Source: Syntrophobacteraceae bacterium
GTDB lineage: Bacteria > Desulfobacterota > Syntrophobacteria > Syntrophobacterales > Syntrophobacteraceae
Length of the DNA: 34,231 nucleotides
Assembly: GCA_031292215.1 (NCBI GenBank)
Contig: JARLHO010000152.1
Span: 1-34,231, forward strand
Direction: 5' to 3'
Both the position numbers and the translations under genes were made by a program. Shown here piece after piece: positions 15,592 to 22,869 of the stretch (position 1 is its first letter; every line of letters starts with the position of its first letter). Below the pieces are notes generated by a model, which did not search any database, was not told the origin of the DNA, and saw only the letters and a program-made list of their open reading frames with translations.

Positions 15592-16728
15592 TTACCGGTC
15601 GTGCTTTAGCGAAAAAAGAGCCCCGTACTGCCCGTACCCCTCCTTTTCGAGATCCGCCGCGGGAACGAACCGAAGGGCTGCCGAATTCATGCAGTATCGC
15701 AGGCCGCCGGGAGGGGGGCCGTCGTTAAAAACATGTCCCAGGTGCGAGTCGCCGTGTTTACTCCTTACCTCGGTTCTCACGCCGAAAAGGCTCCAATCCT
15801 TTTTTTCGACAATATTTCCCGGCTCAAGGGGCCGCGTGAAACTCGGCCAGCCGGTGCCGGAATCGTATTTGTCAAGCGAACTAAAAAGCGGCTCGCCGCT
15901 TGCTATGTCCACATAGATCCCTTCGGCCTCGATATTCCAGTATTCGTTTTCAAACGGCGGCTCGGTTCCGTTTTCCCGGCTAACCTTATATTGCTCAGCG
16001 GTTAGCCTGTTTCGAAGAACTTGATCGTCGGGCTTTACGTATTGGGTGACATGGCCGGGCGCCCCGCTTGCCTCCGGTCCTGATTGTGTCTGCCTATCCT
16101 TTCCCCACAACTTTGCAAGAAACTGGTCGCGCCCGGATAAAAACCTGTAGCGGAAGTAGCGCGACGGGTTCTTCCTATCGAAATCCTGATGGTAATCTTC
16201 TGCCTCGTAAAATTTTGAAACCGGTAGAATCTCGATGGCAATGGGTTTTTCGAACCTGCCTGAATTGGTCTTCTCGCGCGCGAATGCCTCGGCGGCAGTC
16301 CGCTGCTCCTCGTCGTGATAAAAGATTATGCTCCGGTATTGTGCGCCCCGGTCTGCGAACTGTCCTCCAGGGTCTGTCGGATCAATATGCCGTAAGAAAA
16401 AATCGAGCAGTTGCTCGTAGCTTACCCGGCGCGGATCGTAGATGACCTGCACTGCCTCCGCGTGTCCCGTGCCCCCGGAACAAACCTCTTCGTAGGTCGG
16501 GTTTTCCGTGTGTCCGCCCGTATAGCCCGCCCTTACCTGCAATACTCCGTTAAGCTTTGCAAAATCGGCCTGGGTGCACCAAAAGCATCCCCCGGCAAAT
16601 GTCGCCTTCGGATACCCGGCGTATCCGTCATCTTCAGGGGAACTCTTCTCGGAGCTCCCTGCGCCAACCGATGCCGCCAGAAGGAACACTGCCGGGAAAA
16701 TTGAGGATACAAACATCATTATCTTCAT
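15592..16728 (-). CDS. msrAB: Exported bifunctional methionine sulfoxide reductase MsrA-MsrB
   Basis: A 378-residue fusion that repairs oxidised methionine in proteins; MsrA acts on the S and MsrB on the R sulfoxide. A hydrophobic N-terminus (about 1-24) looks like a signal peptide, so it probably works in the periplasm. The MsrA domain (about 41-200) has GCFWC with catalytic Cys48, and [13 protein letters not shown]. The MsrB domain (about 228-358) has [18 protein letters not shown] and [11 protein letters not shown] with catalytic Cys346. The zinc CxxC pairs of many MsrB proteins are absent (Asp274/Ser277, and SKHGDS for the second pair), so it is the zinc-free form. The start has GGAGGA about six bases upstream. 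Monocistronic. Confidence 0.94.
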   Translation of the reverse strand: MKIMMFVSSIFPAVFLLAASVGAGSSEKSSPEDDGYAGYPKATFAGGCFWCTQADFAKLNGVLQVRAGYTGGHTENPTYEEVCSGGTGHAEAVQVIYDPRRVSYEQLLDFFLRHIDPTDPGGQFADRGAQYRSIIFYHDEEQRTAAEAFAREKTNSGRFEKPIAIEILPVSKFYEAEDYHQDFDRKNPSRYFRYRFLSGRDQFLAKLWGKDRQTQSGPEASGAPGHVTQYVKPDDQVLRNRLTAEQYKVSRENGTEPPFENEYWNIEAEGIYVDIASGEPLFSSLDKYDSGTGWPSFTRPLEPGNIVEKKDWSLFGVRTEVRSKHGDSHLGHVFNDGPPPGGLRYCMNSAALRFVPAADLEKEGYGQYGALFSLKHDR

Positions 16729-16915
16729 CTAAGCTCCTCCACAATCCTCTATAATAAGACCTAACACGCCCTCTTTACAGTCTCCCCCCCCGCATCTCTT
16801 TTAGAACTTTTTCCTCACCCCTCTTTCGTACTATTGTAACAGAAAGCAAATCCGGTTAAGTTCTCTCTAGGAGACAGCTCTCTTGACGTCGTCATTATCT
16901 AAAAGGAGAAATCTC

Positions 16916-17245
16916 ATGGCAGAGGAAAAACGCGAGCCGACGCCGCTCGATACCATTAGAGGTGTGGCGCCTAAGTTGGTACAAATCACCGAGGATGTTC
17001 TTTTCGGCGATGTATGGAAACGACCGAATCTGTCCAAAAGAGACCGCAGCCTTATTACCGTCGCAACTCTTGTCGCCCTCAATCGAACCGAGCAACTGCC
17101 GTTTCACCTGGCGCTGGCACTCGATAACGGCCTGAGCGAAGATGAACTCGCAGAGGTAATAACGCATCTTGCCTTTTACTCCGGGTGGCCTACGGCCGTC
17201 TCTGCGGCAACGATCGCGAAAAAGGTATTTGAAGAGCATAAATAG
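16916..17245 (+). CDS. Carboxymuconolactone decarboxylase-family protein
   Basis: A 109-residue all-helical protein of the CMD/AhpD superfamily. The ATG at 16916 is chosen because AAGGAG (16903-16908) lies seven bases upstream; the longer frame has no such site. Family features are the KRDRSLITVATLVALNR segment (about 38-54), the PFHLALALDNGLS helix pair and the AFYSGWPTAVSA motif. The protein contains no cysteine, so it lacks the CxxC of AhpD peroxidase partners and belongs with the PcaC-like or uncharacterised branch. Such stand-alone proteins are common in anaerobes that have no protocatechuate pathway, and its substrate is unknown. Confidence 0.88.
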   Translation: MAEEKREPTPLDTIRGVAPKLVQITEDVLFGDVWKRPNLSKRDRSLITVATLVALNRTEQLPFHLALALDNGLSEDELAEVITHLAFYSGWPTAVSAATIAKKVFEEHK

Positions 17246-17361
17246 TTTTTCGAAGCGCCAGGGCCTAAACCCATGCTCTGCTCTTTTTAGGTACAAGAGG
17301 GGTCGCCGCCTCCGGCGGATGCGGTTTTAACGAGATGAAACTTCGGTGAATATATCACCCG

Positions 17362-17458
17362 GCAGGCGGTGCGGACTGCCGTCCGAGCTGCCGCCTGCGT
17401 AGCCAGTCGGGCAGGTCGGGGCTTGGCAACCCGTCTGCGGCGACACGCCGCTAAAGGA
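17362..17458 (+). promoter_or_regulatory. Structured 5' leader of the small membrane protein gene
   Basis: GCAGGCGG (17362-17369) pairs with CCGCCTGC (17391-17398) around an inner stem CGGAC (17372-17376)/GTCCG (17381-17385). A second hairpin, GCGGCG with the following CGCCGC (about 17438-17451), ends directly before the ribosome site AAAGGA (17453-17458). The layout would allow control of translation by folding. It matches no riboswitch class I can name; it could also be a GC-rich extragenic repeat. Confidence 0.4.
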
Positions 17459-17467
17459 ATGAATCCC

Positions 17468-17713
17468 ATGACGGAAGAAAAGAAGTACTGGTTTCCCGCA
17501 AAGCGCTACGGGTGGGGCTGGGGGCTTCCGTGTTCCTGGCAGGGCTGGGTAGTGTTTGCCGCATACTTCGGACTCCTTGCCCTCGCCATATCGCAATTGC
17601 GCCCCGGTCACCCGTTCCATTTCCTTTTCCTCGTCGCGGTTTTGACCGTTTTGCTCCTCGCCGTATGCCGGCTAAAAGGCGAACCGCCCGGGTGGCGCTG
17701 GGGAAAACACTGA
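17468..17713 (+). CDS. Small conserved membrane protein (two transmembrane helices)
   Basis: An 81-residue protein with WVVFAAYFGLLALAISQL (about 30-47) and a second hydrophobic helix at about 53-70. Both ends are aromatic and glycine rich: AKRYGWGWGLP before and GEPPGWRWGK after the helices. The arrangement recurs in uncharacterised small bacterial membrane proteins; no function is known to me. The ATG at 17468 follows AAAGGA by nine bases; ATG 17459 in frame is too close to the ribosome site. It stands behind a structured leader. The short, basic ends suggest an inner-membrane hairpin. Confidence 0.75.
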   Translation: MTEEKKYWFPAKRYGWGWGLPCSWQGWVVFAAYFGLLALAISQLRPGHPFHFLFLVAVLTVLLLAVCRLKGEPPGWRWGKH

Positions 17714-17776
17714 ACCATACTTCATGACGGCTGGAAAATCGTTCCTTCGTCTTTGCCACATAAATGGGACCTTGAC

Positions 17777-18391
17777 ATGACTGCCCAAGAGATCGTGTAT
17801 TTAGATAAACCAGGGCCGCAAAATACCGCCGAAGTCGTCCGGGCCGTCTCCAAAAGAGCTCGAGAGCTCGGGATCGATTATATCGTTATCGCTTCGACTT
17901 CAGGCCACACCGCCCTCAAATTTCAAGATGGGCTGCAGGGCTCGAAATGTAGCCTTGTGTGCGTCTCTTCCCATGCCGGGTTTGCCGGCGGAGACAAGGT
18001 CTCGATCGATCTGGACACAAAAAAGCAGATGGAAAACCAAGGCATACAGACTTTAATCTGCTCTCATGCCCTTAGTGGCGTTAGCCGGTCGGTAACCGGC
18101 AGGTTTGGCGGAGTCACAAACGTTGAGATCATCGCCCATGTGCTGCGGCTATTTGGATCCGATGGAATAAAGGTGGCCGTAGAGGTAGCGATCATGGCCG
18201 CAGACGCTGGGCTGATACCTACGGATCAAGAGGTCGTCGCGGTTGGCGGGACAGGAACGGGCGCGGATACGGCTGTCGTTTTGAAGGCGGCCCACATGAA
18301 CAATTTCTTTGACCTCGAAATTCGTGAAATAATCGTTAAACCCAGGCAAAGAAAGCTGAAAGCAAAAGAAAAAATAGAGGACGGACGCTAA
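17777..18391 (+). CDS. Pyruvate kinase alpha/beta-domain protein (no catalytic barrel)
   Basis: A 204-residue protein resembling the C-terminal alpha/beta domain of pyruvate kinase without the catalytic TIM barrel, a stand-alone family widespread in anaerobic bacteria and archaea. Recognisable segments are NTAEVVRAVSKRARELGIDY, VIASTSGHTALKF (about 40-52), VCVSSHAGFAGG, and EVVAVGGTGTGADTAVVLKA (about 157-176). The family is thought to bind a small ligand, but no reaction is established. The ATG at 17777 is preferred over an upstream TTG at 17753. A lysine-rich tail ends the protein. A 14-bp gap to the following methyltransferase suggests they are cotranscribed. Confidence 0.85.
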   Translation: MTAQEIVYLDKPGPQNTAEVVRAVSKRARELGIDYIVIASTSGHTALKFQDGLQGSKCSLVCVSSHAGFAGGDKVSIDLDTKKQMENQGIQTLICSHALSGVSRSVTGRFGGVTNVEIIAHVLRLFGSDGIKVAVEVAIMAADAGLIPTDQEVVAVGGTGTGADTAVVLKAAHMNNFFDLEIREIIVKPRQRKLKAKEKIEDGR

Positions 18392-18405
18392 ACAGGAAAA
18401 ATTTC

Positions 18406-19008
18406 ATGGCCGAAAATCGTTTTAAAGAAATGTACAAATCGGGGATAACGCCCTGGGACATAGGAAAGCCGGATTGTAACCTTGTCGAGGTTTTGGCCCG
18501 GCAACTCGTCTCGGGTTGCAAAGCCATCGATATCGGCTGTGGGACCGGAGACAATTCCCTATGGCTTGCCCAAAATGGATTCCTGGTTACCGGCGTCGAT
18601 ACTTCGGAAATCGCTTTGGAAAATGCGAGGCAAAAAGCCCTGGACGCAAAAGTCGCGTGCCGTTTTATCCTCGCCGATTTTTTAGACGACAAAATTGAGG
18701 GGGCCCCCTTCGGTTTTGCGTTCGACAGAGGTTGCTTGCATTCGTTTAGCTCGGAAGGCGATCGCAAAAGATTTGCCCAAAACGTCGCGGTCCATTTGGA
18801 AAAGGCAGGCCTGTGGCTGACACTCGTTGGTAATGCCGATGAGGAGCGAAAATGCCCCGGTCCGCCAAGAAGGTCTGCTGGAGATATAATAACGGCAGTG
18901 GAGCCATTATTTGAGGTTCTTTCACTGGAATCGAGCCATTTTGGCTCCAATCATCCCAATCCTCCCTGGGCCTGGAGATGCTTGCTGAGAAAACGGCTTG
19001 TTCGATAG
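18406..19008 (+). CDS. Class I SAM-dependent methyltransferase (TehB/TPMT-like)
   Basis: A 200-residue Rossmann-fold methyltransferase. SAM-binding motif I is AIDIGCGTGDNSLWLAQNG (about 44-62), followed by VTGVDTSEIALENAR with the ribose-binding Asp, and FILADFLDD. The N-terminal TPWDIGKPDCNL segment and FAFDRGCLHSF match the thiopurine/tellurite-resistance-like (TPMT/TehB) group that methylates thiols, selenium, tellurium or small molecules. The ATG follows AGGA by nine bases. It is probably the second gene of an operon with the pyruvate-kinase-like protein and is convergent with the response regulator. The acceptor is undetermined. Confidence 0.85.
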   Translation: MAENRFKEMYKSGITPWDIGKPDCNLVEVLARQLVSGCKAIDIGCGTGDNSLWLAQNGFLVTGVDTSEIALENARQKALDAKVACRFILADFLDDKIEGAPFGFAFDRGCLHSFSSEGDRKRFAQNVAVHLEKAGLWLTLVGNADEERKCPGPPRRSAGDIITAVEPLFEVLSLESSHFGSNHPNPPWAWRCLLRKRLVR

Positions 19009-19028
19009 TCCATTTCAGGTGCGATCCC

Positions 19029-19763
19029 TTAATTTTGCCCAAATCCCGAGGCCAGGAAATTATGCTCCTGTGGATTCACATAAATATAGCCTCGGCCACG
19101 CACCGTTATGATCCGCTCCATTTCGCCCAATCTGTGGCCGAGCTTTTTGCGAAGGTTTCCCATATGCACGCTCACGCTGCGGTCGTAGGGGGAAAGAGCG
19201 CGTCCCAAAACACCCTCGGCCAGTTGGTCCGAGGTGGTAACATCTCCGGCCGATCGAAGCAGCATCTCGAGAAATCCGAATTCAACGGGAGTGAGATGGA
19301 GCGGCTCGCCGCTGTGACAGGCCACACGGGTCGCCGTATCGAGCTCCACGTCGCCAACCCGAATTCTTTCACGCTCAATACCGCCGCAGAGGTGATCCCG
19401 GGTTCTCCGAAAAATGGCCCGGACATACGCCATAAGCTCGCGGGGATTGATTGGTTTTAGCATAAAGGCATCGGCGCCCATCTCCAGCCCGACAACGCCG
19501 TCCACTTTTTTGTCGCGAGTCGTCAGCAGGAGGACCGGGGTAGCGAATCGGGGACGAAGAAATTTAAGGACCTCAAAACCGCTCGTTTCCGAAAGTATTA
19601 TGGACAGTACTATCAAATCGTATTGGCCCGCTTCGCAAACCGTTTGTTTCAATCCATGGCCGAAGTCGTGAACGGAAGTGGTCTCCAAGCCTTCCGCTCT
19701 AATATAGTCGGTTAGTAGTTCACGCGATTTTCTATCGTCGTCGATAACCAGAATGCGGCTCAT
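19029..19763 (-). CDS. OmpR/PhoB-type response regulator lacking the phosphoacceptor Asp
   Basis: A 244-residue two-domain regulator. The receiver domain (about 2-115) has the acidic pocket VIDDD (6-10), Thr81/Thr82 and LKP with Lys103. The position normally holding the phosphorylated Asp is Ser54: DLIVLSIILSETSGF replaces the usual LD-x-x-LP pattern, and the codon reads TCC. The winged-helix DNA-binding domain (about 133-232) ends with the family signature VRGRGYIYV. The start at 19763 gives a standard N-terminus, though ATG 19769 is two codons earlier. No histidine kinase is adjacent. It probably works without phosphorylation, by ligand, partner or abundance; it faces the methyltransferase gene tail to tail. 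Confidence 0.9.
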   Translation of the reverse strand: MSRILVIDDDRKSRELLTDYIRAEGLETTSVHDFGHGLKQTVCEAGQYDLIVLSIILSETSGFEVLKFLRPRFATPVLLLTTRDKKVDGVVGLEMGADAFMLKPINPRELMAYVRAIFRRTRDHLCGGIERERIRVGDVELDTATRVACHSGEPLHLTPVEFGFLEMLLRSAGDVTTSDQLAEGVLGRALSPYDRSVSVHMGNLRKKLGHRLGEMERIITVRGRGYIYVNPQEHNFLASGFGQN

Positions 19764-20096
19764 TTGCATATCCATTTCTGTTGTAGCCAAGGTGCCTGCA
19801 ATCCTTAAAATCCACTCCAAACCCGCCCCGATAAACCTTTTTCCCCTCGCATCAGCCCTCGGTTATCCGCGCGAGCGGCCGTAGCGCTTCGGATTTGTCC
19901 CCCCGCCCGCTCCATCTGCCCGTTGCAAGAACGGCTCACCTGCCGTAGAACACACGTTCGCCCCGCCGGAACCGAGCGCGGCGGCAAAGGATCTCCCGGG
20001 CCAGCGCGCCGAGTGCGCCGCCCAACGAAAAGACAAAGCAAGTATAGATTCGAGCCGAAGAGCAGTCAAACACAAATTTCAAATTCAAATTTTAAA
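19764..20096. other. Divergent intergenic region with no supported gene
   Basis: GC-rich sequence between the response regulator and the TetR gene, ending in an AT-rich run of AAATTT/AAATTC words at about 20074-20097. A minus-strand reading at 19936-20073 contains GGALGALARE, like a fragment of a small membrane protein, but has no reliable start or length. Promoters for the regulator genes must lie here. Confidence 0.4.
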
Positions 20097-20125
20097 TTGA
20101 CAACTTACCGTTCCCGCGCTAAATT
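20097..20125 (+). promoter_or_regulatory. Sigma-70-like promoter of the TetR gene
   Basis: TTGACA (20097-20102), a 17-bp spacer and TAAATT (20120-20125) make a near-consensus promoter. The start site would fall near 20132, only a few bases before the ATG at 20136, and there is no Shine-Dalgarno. AT-rich AAATTT/AAATTC repeats upstream may act as an UP element. Confidence 0.7.
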
Positions 20126-20135
20126 TTCTCCCGAC

Positions 20136-20819
20136 ATGGAAAATAGAAAAGAATACATTGACGGGGGGACCGCCTCCGAATCACTCACCACCAGGAATCG
20201 AATCATCGAGGCCGCCGGCCACCTTTTTGCCCAAGACGGCTTCGACCGTGCAACTTCTCGGCAAATCTGCGATCTCGCCCGCGTAAACTGTGCTGCGGTA
20301 AACTACCACTTCGGGGGCAAAGAACAACTCTACCTGGAAGTGTTGCGCGAGGCTCACCGCACGCTTGTCCATTTCGGGGCGCTCAAAAATTTTGCGCAGG
20401 AAAGCGATCTGTCGGAGGAAAAAATCGAGGCCTTCTTCCTCGGCTATCTGGGGTCGCTTCTCGGTAACTCCCCTGACAGTTGGGCGGCCCGGGTGATGCT
20501 GCGCGAGATGTCCGCGCCGACCCCCGCCTTCGATGAATTCGCTCAACTCCAGCTCCGACCCACCGCAAAGCTCTTTCGCTCACTCGCCTCCTTTGTCATG
20601 GGGCTGCCGGTCGACCACGAGGCGGTCGTGCGTGGTGCGATCAGCATCGTTGCGCAGTTCGCTTTTGTTTTCCAGAACAGACATGTCGTCGAAATGGTTA
20701 ACCCGGAGCTGGATCTGGCAGGGCAGGGACTCGACCGGCTAGCCCATCATATCTGGCGCTTCACTCTGGCGGGACTAAAAGCGGTGGCGAGCGATTACAA
20801 AAAAGAACCTGTAAAATAA
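20136..20819 (+). CDS. TetR/AcrR-family regulator, CecR-like
   Basis: A 227-residue repressor-type protein. The N-terminal HTH (about 18-65) shows TRNRIIEAAGHLFAQDGFD, TSRQICDLARV and AAVNYHFGGKEQLY. The C-terminal ligand domain has MLREMSAPTPAFDEF and RPTAKLFRSLASF, resembling the CecR/YbiH (DUF1956) group, which controls efflux pumps and binds hydrophobic drugs. The start at 20136 is chosen because the family sequence begins there and it lies just beyond a strong promoter; the frame upstream is GC-rich nonsense. No efflux gene is next to it, so its targets are elsewhere or it is autoregulated. It stands alone. Confidence 0.88.
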   Translation: MENRKEYIDGGTASESLTTRNRIIEAAGHLFAQDGFDRATSRQICDLARVNCAAVNYHFGGKEQLYLEVLREAHRTLVHFGALKNFAQESDLSEEKIEAFFLGYLGSLLGNSPDSWAARVMLREMSAPTPAFDEFAQLQLRPTAKLFRSLASFVMGLPVDHEAVVRGAISIVAQFAFVFQNRHVVEMVNPELDLAGQGLDRLAHHIWRFTLAGLKAVASDYKKEPVK

Positions 20820-21237
20820 AGGGTCCTGCTAATCGCCATCCAGCGGGGCAGGGTGCTCGTCCCGGCGCTTTTTAGCTCCGGGTGTGTCCCCCCCCTCCCG
20901 TACCTGACAATTACCAGCGGCTAAACTGCGGATCGAAAGATAGTCCGCTGTAACGGGTGTTTGGATAGTGCATTTCCATCTTCAGCGGCGATTTGGAATT
21001 TTCGGGTTTGGAATAAGTTGCTTGCAGCGGAGTGGTCTCGTGGGACGGCGATGCTGTTGACTTTGAGCCAATTTCTCTCACGCGACATAGAGCTGTGAAA
21101 AAGGGTTCGAATCCTCATCGCGATATTTTACTGCCGATTCGGGTAATCCAGTGAGACGAAGGGGGCTAGGCGTGGCGATAATAATTACCCGTCAAGCGCT
21201 GCCCGTGACCCCCTTGCACGCGTGAGAGCTTCGTTGA
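20820..21237. other. Intergenic region between TetR and CoA-transferase genes, no gene seen
   Basis: About 420 bp separate two convergent genes. A GGTTCGAATCC word at 21104-21114 resembles a tRNA T-loop but has no supporting arms. A weak GC-rich hairpin followed by CTTTTT lies near 20840-20875 and might end the TetR transcript. No coding frame has family likeness. Confidence 0.4.
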
Positions 21238-22743
21238 TCACAATTTCGTAAAATCAAGATCCGGCAGCATCGCCCCTTGCTCCATCAGGTTTATATGCAG
21301 CTCGAAGCATGAGTCGAGATCGTGTCTTATGTGGCCGATTCTCGATTTTTCTATATAGCGATGCAGGTAATCGCGATATGCCGGGTGGGCGCAGTTTTCG
21401 ATTATGGCCTTCGCCCGCTGCAGGGGACCAAGGCCTCGAAGGTCCGCAAGGCCCTGCTCTGTTGCGACGACCTGTACTGCGTGTTCGTTATTATCGACAT
21501 GGGGCGCCATGGGGACGATTGAGGAAATTTTGCCGCCCTTTGCAATCGAAGGGCACATATATATTGATAGAAAAGCATTCCGTGTGAACTCGCCGCTTCC
21601 TCCGACTCCGTTCATGACGTCTGTGCCGTAAACGTGAGAGGAGTTGACGTTGCCGTAAATATCGACTTCAAGGGCCGTGTTCATGGCGATTACCCCAAGG
21701 CCCAGGACCGCGCCGGGGTGGTTTGAAATTTCCTGGGGCCGCAGGACTATGCGGGGTATGAAAAAATCCATATTGTCATAAATCCTGCGAAGGTTTTCGG
21801 TCGTAAGCGTTAGCGCGGCGGTGCTGGCGCCTTGCAGCTTCCCCTGCTCCATCAGGTCGACCAGGGAATCCTGGAATACTTCCGTATACATCGAAAAAGG
21901 GGGGATGTCCTCGCTCTTGCCCAGTGCGGCCATGACCCCGTTTCCGATGTTTCCAACCCCTGCCTGCAGGGGGAGAAACTCAGGCGGGATCTGCCCCGAG
22001 CAAATCTCTTCGACCAGAAACCTCACGACATGCTCGGCAATCTTATCGCTTCGCACGTCCGGGGGCGAAAGCGGGCCGGCTCTGTCGGGCTCATCGTTTT
22101 CCACGATGCCCACGATCCTCCGGGGATCGACTTGTGCGTACGGGTAGCCGACCTTGGAAAGAGGACTATGCAAGGCGAGCGCCCCCCTGTGAGGAGGGCC
22201 CGAAAGGATCGTTATGTCCGTCATTTCACGCAGGCGCAGGGAGTGATATCGGTTCAACTCGATAATCACCCTGTCCGCACACTGGAGGTATGTGGGCGAT
22301 GCCCCCACCGAGGTGGTCAGGTAAACCCGGCCGTCGGTTGTGACCTCGGTGGCCTCGATGACCGCAAAATCGATTTTTCCGTGAAAACCTGCCAACACCA
22401 TTTCCGAAACCTGGGAAAGGTGCATGTCGACATATTCGACTTCCTGCCGGTTGATCAGTTTCCGCAAGGTTGACGAGCTTTGGTATGGAGCGCGCCAGCT
22501 TATGGCGTCGACTTTTCCAAGAGGTTCGTCTACGGATTCGCTACACGATGCCCCGGTCATTACTTGTAATCGGTACGGACGGCCGCTTTCGTGTTCGCTT
22601 CGAGCCCGATCGGCCAAAGCCCCGGGCAGCACCTTCGCGGCCCCCGCATGCGTAAAGCCGCTAAAGGCCACGGTCGCCCCGTGGGGTATTTTCGCCGCCG
22701 CCTCCTCGGGGCTAAGCTCAGGAAAAACTCCGATCTTTGCCAT
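21238..22743 (-). CDS. Acetyl-CoA hydrolase/transferase family CoA-transferase (active-type copy)
   Basis: A 501-residue class I CoA-transferase of the Cat1/AarC/Ach1 family, moving CoA between acids such as succinate, acetate and propionate. In propionate oxidisers such enzymes activate propionate. Motifs: HGATVAFSGFTHAG near 21, ISWRAPYQSS, the CoA-binding QAGVGN (260-265), SMYTEV with Glu288 at the catalytic glutamate position, NVNSSHVYGT and NGVGGSGEF. Length matches the family (about 500). The start at 22743 has AAAGGA eight bases upstream. It is last in a five-gene minus run, directly after a diverged paralogue. The exact acyl donor and acceptor cannot be told from sequence. Confidence 0.92.
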   Translation of the reverse strand: MAKIGVFPELSPEEAAAKIPHGATVAFSGFTHAGAAKVLPGALADRARSEHESGRPYRLQVMTGASCSESVDEPLGKVDAISWRAPYQSSSTLRKLINRQEVEYVDMHLSQVSEMVLAGFHGKIDFAVIEATEVTTDGRVYLTTSVGASPTYLQCADRVIIELNRYHSLRLREMTDITILSGPPHRGALALHSPLSKVGYPYAQVDPRRIVGIVENDEPDRAGPLSPPDVRSDKIAEHVVRFLVEEICSGQIPPEFLPLQAGVGNIGNGVMAALGKSEDIPPFSMYTEVFQDSLVDLMEQGKLQGASTAALTLTTENLRRIYDNMDFFIPRIVLRPQEISNHPGAVLGLGVIAMNTALEVDIYGNVNSSHVYGTDVMNGVGGSGEFTRNAFLSIYMCPSIAKGGKISSIVPMAPHVDNNEHAVQVVATEQGLADLRGLGPLQRAKAIIENCAHPAYRDYLHRYIEKSRIGHIRHDLDSCFELHINLMEQGAMLPDLDFTKL

Positions 22744-22869
22744 CGCCTCTATCCTTTCTGTCGTAGTCAATGGTGCATGGGGAAGAGCCGGTTGAGAGCG
22801 CCTTTTCTGTTCTCTCATCACCCGGCAGCAGTGAGCGGAAATGGTTTTTTAACTGCCCAACCCACCAAC

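Noticed and set aside
19936-20073. Minus-strand reading with GGALGALARE, like a CrcB/FluC fluoride channel fragment
   Set aside because: Only about 45 codons with no clear start, no second helix and an immediate stop; too little to call a gene or pseudogene.
21104-21114. GGTTCGAATCC word suggesting a tRNA
   Set aside because: The flanking T-stem does not pair fully, and no anticodon, D-arm or acceptor stem could be built around it.
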